Shown here piece by piece: positions 58,512 to 64,000 of a DNA stretch of 64,000 nt (its first letter is position 1; the number at the start of each line of letters is the position of its first letter). The position numbers and the translations under genes were made by a program. The notes below the pieces were generated by a model. That model saw only the letters and a list, made by a program, of their open reading frames with translations, was not told where the DNA came from and ran no database searches. The DNA comes from Sorex araneus. Its lineage: Eukaryota > Chordata > Mammalia > Eulipotyphla > Soricidae. The DNA is taken from positions 169,623,534-169,687,533 of the forward strand of contig NC_073302.1 of NCBI RefSeq assembly GCF_027595985.1. Reading direction: 5' to 3'.

Positions 58512-58662
58512 TTTAAATTTCTTTTTTCATTTTGGTCATACCAGTGGTATGACAAATCCCAGCTCTGTGCTAGAGGGACTACATGGTGCTGGGGACTGAA
58601 CTGGGATTGACTTGAAGGCACAAGACAAATGCCTTCACCCCTGGACTATCCCTCTGGACCTA
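58512..58662 (-). mobile_element. SOR-type SINE, old, inside L1
   Basis: TTTTGGTCATACCAGTGGTA to CTATCCCTCTGGACC. Confidence 0.68.
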
Positions 58663-58762
58663 TGGTAGTCTCTTTAATAATGGTGTTGGGAAACTGGACA
58701 GCCACATGCAAAAGAATGAAGCTGGACCCATATCTTACACTATGCGTAAAAATGAATTAAGA

Positions 58763-58905
58763 GGGGCCAGAGAGATGATACAGTGGGTAGGGTGTTTGCT
58801 TTGCATATGGCTGAGGCAGATTCTATCCCCAGCCTACAATAGGGTTCCCTGAGTAGCACTAGGTAAGCATTGCCAGGTGTAGCACCCAAACAAAAATAAC
58901 AACAA
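58763..58905 (+). mobile_element. SOR-type SINE, inside L1
   Basis: GAGGGGCCAGAGAGATGATA head; A/C tail AACAAAAATAACAAC. The L1 text AATGAATTAA before it and AATGGATTAA after it suggests a duplication. Confidence 0.78.
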
Positions 58906-59074
58906 AAACGAATGGATTAAGACCTGATGTTGCACCTGAAAGAAATCATAGGAGAAACTCCTAGAAGAAAACACATAGGGTAAATAAACTCTTTGATATT
59001 GGTCTTGGCAATGATCATTGGGGCTTGAAGCCAAAGAAATGCAACTGAAGAAGAAAATAAGCAAATGGAGGAGC

Positions 59075-59355
59075 TTGGGGATAGTCAGCAGTTATCAACC
59101 TGCCCAGATTGATTCCTGGCACCACAGGAGTCATCCCCCTCACACCCCTGCCCATCCACGCAAATACTCCAAACATTTCCAGATATATCCCTGGAGGCTC
59201 CCAAAAGTGGCAGCGTGTCCTGGGTATTCCCAACCCTGGAGGGCATGAGCTGCATTACATACTTGAATTGAATTAATGGCCTGGTTGGCTGAGAATCGCC
59301 CCATTGGATTACTGGACTTCCTAAGAATTCCCCTCAAAAAAAAAAAAAAAAGGAG
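59075..59355 (+). mobile_element. Probable SINE remnant with A-tail inside L1
   Basis: GCTTGGGGATAGTCAGCAGT and GATTGATTCCTGGCACC resemble a decayed head and B box, and an A-run at 59338-59351 ends it. L1 resumes immediately after. Confidence 0.45.
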
Positions 59356-59640
59356 AAAAGAATAAAAAGGAAAAAGAAAAAGAACTAATCATCAAAAGAA
59401 ACCAGTAACAAAATGAAAAGGCAACTTGTGCAATGAAAGATAATATTTATACAACAAAGCTAATGTCTGAAATAAAAGAAACAGACAACTCAATACCATG
59501 AAAACCAAACTATCTAATTATAAAATTAGACTGAGAAGGAAGATATGAAAGGTGCTTCACATCACAAGGTACATTAAGAGGCACAGAAAAAGGCATCCAA
59601 CATCACTATTCATCAGAGAAAGGTGACTACTTGCTTTCCT
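59356..59640 (+). mobile_element. Old L1 ORF2, last part
   Basis: CAAAATGAAAAGGCAACTTG, CCAACATCACTATTCATCAG continue ORF2 in order and then stop. Confidence 0.72.
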
Positions 59641-60327
59641 GCAGGCTGAGCAGGGAAATAAGATACAGGATATGGTGAGAAGCTAAATAAAGCAGATAAA
59701 ACCCATTATGTCCTTTTGAAATTTTATTTTTCAGTGACTTATAAACCAGAATTGTTATATAAACTCACTACTTTGTAAAACAATAAAACTTATTACAAAA
59801 TTTCCACCTCAGGGTTGATTCTAAAACTTGTGATGTTGAACACCACTATCACCTCCATCAAAAATGAGAATCTGTCACCTTTAGCACCACCTTTCCTTAA
59901 GAAAGAAGGGACTGATTAAAATTTCAAGGAAGTTCCACAGAACATATTTTGCTAAAAAAATTAGAATTTTATAATCCTTTGGAACTGCATTTTAATGGTA
60001 CTCCTAATAGGGTCTAACGCTTGGAAGGATTGCACAGTTTGGCAACTATAATGTGGTTTTTTTGACAGAAAATGTGCAGGAACCAGAATCTATACTGAAA
60101 CTTGAATCAAAGCCACTTAGACGTCATGATGTTGCCCAAATGTGGTTTCCACTGGCAGTACCATAACATCATCTCTGTGAAGCATGAGAATGAGTTTAGC
60201 TACCAAAAGAAGCAGACATTATCTAAGTCTTCATTAGACAGAAAAAAAAATATCAAGAAATATTTTTTTTTGGCATTCATTCTGTGGCAAGTGAAAACAG
60301 GAAGCAGCCAAATCAAGTCAGCAGCTC
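59641..60327. other. Gene-free spacer
   Basis: AT-rich; no element recognised. Confidence 0.4.
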
Positions 60328-60500
60328 ATGGGGTGGGAGCGGCAGTACAGCAGACCGGGTGCTGTCTTACATGCCGTGCACCCGGGCTTAATTCCTGGCA
60401 TCCATTATGTTCCCCCTCCAACCACATGGAGCTATCCTGAGTGAAGAACGGGAGTAAGTCCTGGGCACTGCCGGGTATGGCCCGGACCCAATACAAACAA
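60328..60500 (+). mobile_element. SOR-type SINE, diverged
   Basis: GGGAGCGGCAGTACAGCAGA head, GGGCTTAATTCCTGGC, GGGCACTGCCGGGTATGGC, C/A tail with CAAACAAACAAA. Confidence 0.72.
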
Positions 60501-60854
60501 ACAAAATCGTTAACAGCTGGAAAGTGGCAACAAACTATTGAGATCTAGAGCGTTTCTCAAGGACAGCTCCCTCTGACCTTGTTTCCTCCCTTCAGCCCCT
60601 TGTCCAACTGCTATGCCTCATTTTGATATTTTACCTGTGGTCCTCTTGGATTATTCTGGGGGCCCACAGGGAACCAGATGGTGCCAATTGAGAAATGCTC
60701 CTCCAAGCACAGTGCTCTAGGATTTGGTTAGATTGCTCTAGAAGCTAAGGGCTTTATATAACTTTATATGTATTGATCCAATTAATGAGACTGAAAGGGG
60801 CTTAGAATCTAACTGAGAGACAGGATAGAGGTAACTCTTACTAGCAAGTTTGGT
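60501..60854. other. Gene-free spacer
   Basis: Nothing recognised. Confidence 0.4.
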
Positions 60855-60957
60855 AGTTCTTGTGGAACCATCTATGGTGCCACGAATTGAACGAGGGTGG
60901 GCTGTGTTAAAGAAATGCAAGCACCTCAAACCCTGTACTATCTCAGAGGTCCAAGAC
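60855..60957 (-). mobile_element. Old SINE fragment
   Basis: GGTGCCACGAATTGAACGAG and TGTACTATCTCAGAGGTCC only. Confidence 0.42.
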
Positions 60958-61377
60958 AGCTCACATTCAGGCAGAGCTTGGACACCCAGGCTGTGACAAG
61001 GCGCTGAGCACAGGTGTCTCATCCCCATGCTCGTGGCTGTGGCTGGACATTGGGGAAAGTGTACACAGGACAGAGAGAGCGTCTCAGGGACAGGACCTGG
61101 CCATTGTGCACAGGACAGGGCAATGTTAGGACCAAAGTAGTGACGTCGTTCACGGGTAAAGATGAGGACTGGACATCTGGGGAGGGACCTGGACCCTTCC
61201 ACTTTATCTGTACAATAAACTCTAGCCTTTAATCTAATGAGTTTTTGTACGCAAACCTTTCATACAATTCTCAAGACCCTACCAGTGTAGGAAAGTCTGC
61301 TTTCACACTAATAGCAGGACTCAGACGCACTCTGATTGCAGTATACTCTTCACCTTGATACACATAAAAACGAACAC
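60958..61377. other. Unassigned, slightly GC-richer spacer
   Basis: Ends with CAATAAACTC near 61212, a polyadenylation-like motif. The minus-strand 154-codon frame spanning 60738-61202 is not protein-like. Confidence 0.35.
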
Positions 61378-61536
61378 ATTTTGGGGATCACACCAGGTGG
61401 TGTTTAGAAGCTCTTCCCGCTGGGTGCTGGGTGCTGCCTTTGGCAGTGCTTGGGGGATCATGGAGTGCAGGGACAGAACCTGGGCCTCCTGCATGATAAA
61501 GCAGGTGCTCTAGTCCTCTGCCCCATCACCCTGGAT
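61378..61536 (-). mobile_element. SOR-type SINE, old
   Basis: GGGGATCACACCAGGTGGTG to CCCATCACCCTGGA; GGGTGCT is tandemly duplicated inside. Confidence 0.66.
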
Positions 61537-62180
61537 GAAAGACAAAACAATAATCAAGGAAGCAGATGTTAAAGTCAGCCGTATACCAGAAGATAAGTTC
61601 TCCAGATAATAGAATAAGAAGTGATTGTATAAAACCGGGCAATCACTTTTGACTGAAGAACTTTATGAAGAAAGTGGAACTTGAGGTGAGGTTTTGAAAG
61701 AGGAGCAATCGTTAAATATTGAAAAAGTAAGATTATCAAGCAAAGAGTAGCTAGAAATGCTCATAATGTATTTGGAGACCAGGGTGGACTTTTTTGGATG
61801 AGTGAAAGATAATATAAGAAAGCAGTAGAAAAACCAGTAAGAGATTAAGCAGGAATGAACAGTGAAGGATTTGACAATTTGGATTTTCTTTCTTTAAGAA
61901 GAATGGGGTTCAATTAAGGTTGTTTTTTTTTTTCCCATAGAGAAAAGAGTATGAAAAATTTTTAGCTGGGACATCACAGAGGGAAAGGGATTGAAGACTA
62001 GTGAAGTGGAAGTGAAAAAGTCCTGGATTAAGAGGGGGCATTGGGAATAGAGAAGAAACTTCAGATTAAAAAATAAAAAATGAAAGAACCAACAGAACAT
62101 GATTCCTGGAGAGTGATGAGTCAGTACCTGTGACAGATACTGATAATATAACACTCAAAAATGGTCACATCTAAGGAGAG
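61537..62180. other. Gene-free spacer next to the CD9 retrocopy
   Basis: AT/GA-rich; no element recognised. It contains the presumptive left target sequence of the retrocopy at its end. Confidence 0.4.
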
Positions 62181-62360
62181 TTTTTTTTTTCTCCCCCCCC
62201 CTTATTTACCTGATTAAATTTGATATATATTTTATATCTGTGTAAAGTCAAAAAAGAGTTCTCTTTATGAACAACATCTTTTGTCTAGAGTCTAGCAAAT
62301 ATACCTCTCATGTACTTTTCATTGCAGGATTTTTGCTTATTGGAATAATATATGCCAAAT

Positions 62361-62363
62361 CTA

Positions 62364-62403
<40 letters not shown>

Positions 62404-62404
62404 A
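62361..62404. repeat. (CTAT)n microsatellite inside the CD9 retrocopy 3' UTR
   Basis: About ten CTAT units, interrupting the CD9-like 3' UTR homology. It appears to have expanded after retroposition from a T/A-rich stretch of the UTR. Confidence 0.95.
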
Positions 62405-62603
62405 AAGTAAACCATATCCCCCAATCCCTTCACTACAAGTATCAAAATTGAAATAGCATTAAGAAGAAAAACATGAAAACTATTGTTTAGAAACAGAGAA
62501 TGAGACTCATGTTAATGGCAAAACAAAATGACAACTCTAAGCCTCAGGAGAATGAGTGACGGTGTTCAGGGGTGCGTGTTCCCGCGCAGGATGACGCGCT
62601 GCC

Positions 62604-63284
62604 CTAGCCCCTCCGTGCGCCCTCGCGGATGGCCGAGCACAGGACCATGCTGAAGACCATGCCGAAGACCATCACCAAGGAGATCCCGATGGCCAACGCA
62701 TTGAGGAGGTGGAATTTCTTGTTGAAGATCTCGCTGATGGCCAAAGGGCAGGGCTTCATCTGCAGGCTGCCGAGCAGATCCTTCTTGGGGCAGATGTCGG
62801 AGATGAACTGCTCCACGCCCCCCACCACGCCGCAGCAGCTCAGCGCGTTGTGGATGACCCTCAGCGCTTCCCTCTGCCGGTTATCCTTGTTCCTCAGGTT
62901 CGAGTAGGCCTCTATGTAAAAATCCTGCACTTCCTTGATCAGCTTGTCCTTGTGGGAACTGCCCCAGAGGGCCGCGTGGAACGCAACGGCAAATATCGCC
63001 AGGAGGAAGCAGAAGAACAGAACCAGCATGCACTGGGACTCCTGCTTGGCCCCGCAGCAGCCCAGGAAGCCCACCAGCACCATGAGCGCGCCCACGCCAA
63101 TCAGGGCAAGCACGCCCCTGTAGAAGCTGGAGTGGGGGTTCTCTTGCTCGAAGATGCTCCGGGTCTGCGGGTCGAAGCGCAGCCACAGCCCAAGGCTCAA
63201 GACCCCAACGCCGACCAGCCAGTTGATCAAGTTAAACCCAAAGAGCAGCTGCTTGATGCAGTCGACGCCTGCCCTGAGCGGCAT
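62604..63284 (-). CDS. CD9-like tetraspanin, intronless retrogene with intact ORF
   Basis: Encodes a 226-residue four-pass membrane protein of the tetraspanin family, which organises membrane microdomains; CD9 itself acts in cell adhesion, migration and gamete fusion. Seen: transmembrane segments near residues 13-35, 57-75, 86-107 and 193-215; the GFLGCCGA turn at 72-79; a large loop with the CCG motif at 150-152 and further cysteines at 165 and 179; and the CD9-typical [13 protein letters not shown] stretch at 157-169. CD9 is normally about 228 residues and encoded by many exons, so one uninterrupted frame means a processed copy. The start is the ATG at 63284, giving the CD9-like N terminus MPLRAG; the frame stays open 48 codons further upstream but that part reads like 5' UTR. 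Oddities: no N-glycosylation sequon, the second C-terminal cysteine of the usual CC pair is serine (217), and the tail ends ARRG. Closest to CD9 rather than CD81 by the loop sequence. The frame is certain; whether it is expressed is unknown. Confidence 0.93.
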   Translation of the reverse strand: MPLRAGVDCIKQLLFGFNLINWLVGVGVLSLGLWLRFDPQTRSIFEQENPHSSFYRGVLALIGVGALMVLVGFLGCCGAKQESQCMLVLFFCFLLAIFAVAFHAALWGSSHKDKLIKEVQDFYIEAYSNLRNKDNRQREALRVIHNALSCCGVVGGVEQFISDICPKKDLLGSLQMKPCPLAISEIFNKKFHLLNALAIGISLVMVFGMVFSMVLCSAIREGARRG

Positions 63285-63430
63285 GGCGTGGGCGAGGTGG
63301 GCCTGGGCCGGCCGGGTGTGCAGCCGGGCAGGGGCCGCCGGGAGGGGTGCGCGTCGCACGCGCAGCGAGGGGCCAGCCGCCGGGGTGCTGGGCTCCCGAG
63401 GCCGCTCTAAACTCCCAATCGCAGACACTT

Positions 63431-63839
63431 GACTCTTAGAGGCTTAAGGCACATGTTAGTCACTACACTGCACCCTGGACACGATTATAAGCCAGTAGCC
63501 GGGTCAGGCGCAGACGAGTGACCAGAAGGATACAGCGATTGTTGCCACATGCCCTCGTTTATGAGAGAACTAAGGAGACCTGACATAGGCAATCACAGTA
63601 GCTGGTGGCAGGATGGCAGTGGCACGCCTGCAACATCTTGGCTCGGGGACTTCCCAGAGGAACTGACATTGAAACAATCGGTCATATTTCTCGCTTGGTG
63701 CCCCACGGCAGAGAGTTCTTTGTTAATTTGATATACTAGAGGACTTATTCATTCATATAAGTTCACCAACCAGCCCTTTTACTGCAATCAAATTACCAAA
63801 ACCTTTTAAAATCATAGTGACCTGGGGGTCATATACACA
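63431..63839. other. Sequence upstream of the CD9 retrogene
   Basis: No transposon. CpGs are sparse and no TATA box stands out on the minus strand, so any promoter used by the retrogene is not obvious. Confidence 0.4.
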
Positions 63840-64000
63840 TATTTTTTTTGTTTTGGGGCCACGATAGGGGTGCTTAAGGAATATTCTGCACTAAAGGATC
63901 ACTCCCAGTGGAGTTCAGGGAACCTATCGTGTTGTGGATTGAACTGGGATTGGCAGTGTGCAAGGTAAGAGCCCTACCCGCTGTTCTATGGCTTTAGCCC
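63840..64000 (-). mobile_element. SOR-type SINE running to the window end
   Basis: TTTTTGTTTTGGGGCCACGA to GTTCTATGGCTTTAGCCC; the head may continue a base or two past the window. Confidence 0.82.

Larger units (their letters stand above)
58397..59065 (+). mobile_element. Old L1 ORF2, continuation, split by two SINEs
   Basis: GAACTAGATCAATGAAACG, then AATGGTGTTGGGAAACTGG, GAATGAAGCTGGACCCATAT and CCTAGAAGAAAACACATAGG are successive L1 ORF2 motifs. SINEs at 58512 and 58763 interrupt it. Confidence 0.78.
62181..63430 (-). mobile_element. Processed CD9 retrocopy, full extent with UTRs and terminal A-tract
   Basis: On the minus strand the coding frame is followed by about 420 bases that resemble, as I remember it, the CD9 mRNA 3' UTR: blocks reading ATCCTGCAATGAAAAGTAC and GCTAGACTCTAGACAAAAG occur near 62270-62335. 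The copy ends in a ten-base A-run (T-run on plus at 62181-62190) next to a C-run. Upstream, 63285-63430 is GC-rich like a CD9 5' UTR (CGGCCCAGGC before the start codon). The copy is much more GC-rich than its AT-rich surroundings. A nine-base match CTAAGGAGA at 62171-62179 and 63570-63578 could be target-site duplication, but the right copy lies further out than expected, so the 5' edge is uncertain. Confidence 0.85.

Noticed and set aside
62709..63410. 233-codon plus-strand frame opposite the CD9 copy
   Set aside because: It is the antisense shadow of the GC-rich retrogene and lacks any domain.
63285..63428. 48-codon N-terminal extension of the CD9 copy
   Set aside because: The frame is open, but the sequence matches CD9 5' UTR in position and composition and reads Pro/Ala/Arg-rich; the internal ATG gives the family N terminus.
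1..64000. CRISPR arrays, operons, bacterial promoters and phage modules
   Set aside because: Sequence is plainly mammalian; the repeats are SINEs and microsatellites without spacer-like organisation.

Overview
This is mammalian genomic DNA. Intergenic and intronic sequence predominates, with mammalian-type LINE, MIR and L2 remnants, many microsatellites and sharply bounded CpG islands. The most telling element is a tRNA-derived SINE present in roughly fifty copies. Its consensus carries a perfect pol III A box (TAGCACAGCGG) and B box (GGTTCGATTCC). I recognise it as the SOR-type SINE of shrews, so the source is very probably a shrew (Soricidae, Sorex-like). The family identification is from memory; the pol III boxes, A-tails and target-site duplications are visible in the sequence.

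The window has two halves. Positions 1 to about 29.79 kb contain no recognisable SINE or LINE copy. They hold five CpG-rich clusters (about 1.65-2.43, 7.74-8.15, 9.44-9.93, 17.69-18.42 and 26.37-27.46 kb), several complex, probably constrained non-coding blocks and long microsatellites. A transposon-free, CpG-island-studded tract is the usual setting of a developmental regulator gene or its cis-regulatory domain. The only candidate protein-coding piece here is a minus-strand exon at 26821-26963 inside the largest CpG island: a good splice acceptor followed by 46 codons and a stop. I could not name its gene.

From 29.79 kb to the end the sequence is AT-rich and packed with SINEs in both orientations, many with exact target-site duplications. 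There are two broken L1 copies (minus strand about 36.73-38.30 kb, plus strand about 57.0-59.64 kb), at least four copies of a separate LINE-like 3' end, MIR and L2 remnants, and a possible LTR. No host exons are convincing here except at the far end.

At 62181-63430, minus strand, lies an intronless, GC-rich copy of the tetraspanin CD9. It has an intact 226-codon reading frame, a recognisable CD9 3' untranslated region and a short terminal A-tract. It is a processed retrocopy whose frame has stayed open despite considerable divergence, and it is the strongest gene in the window and the best candidate for something undescribed.
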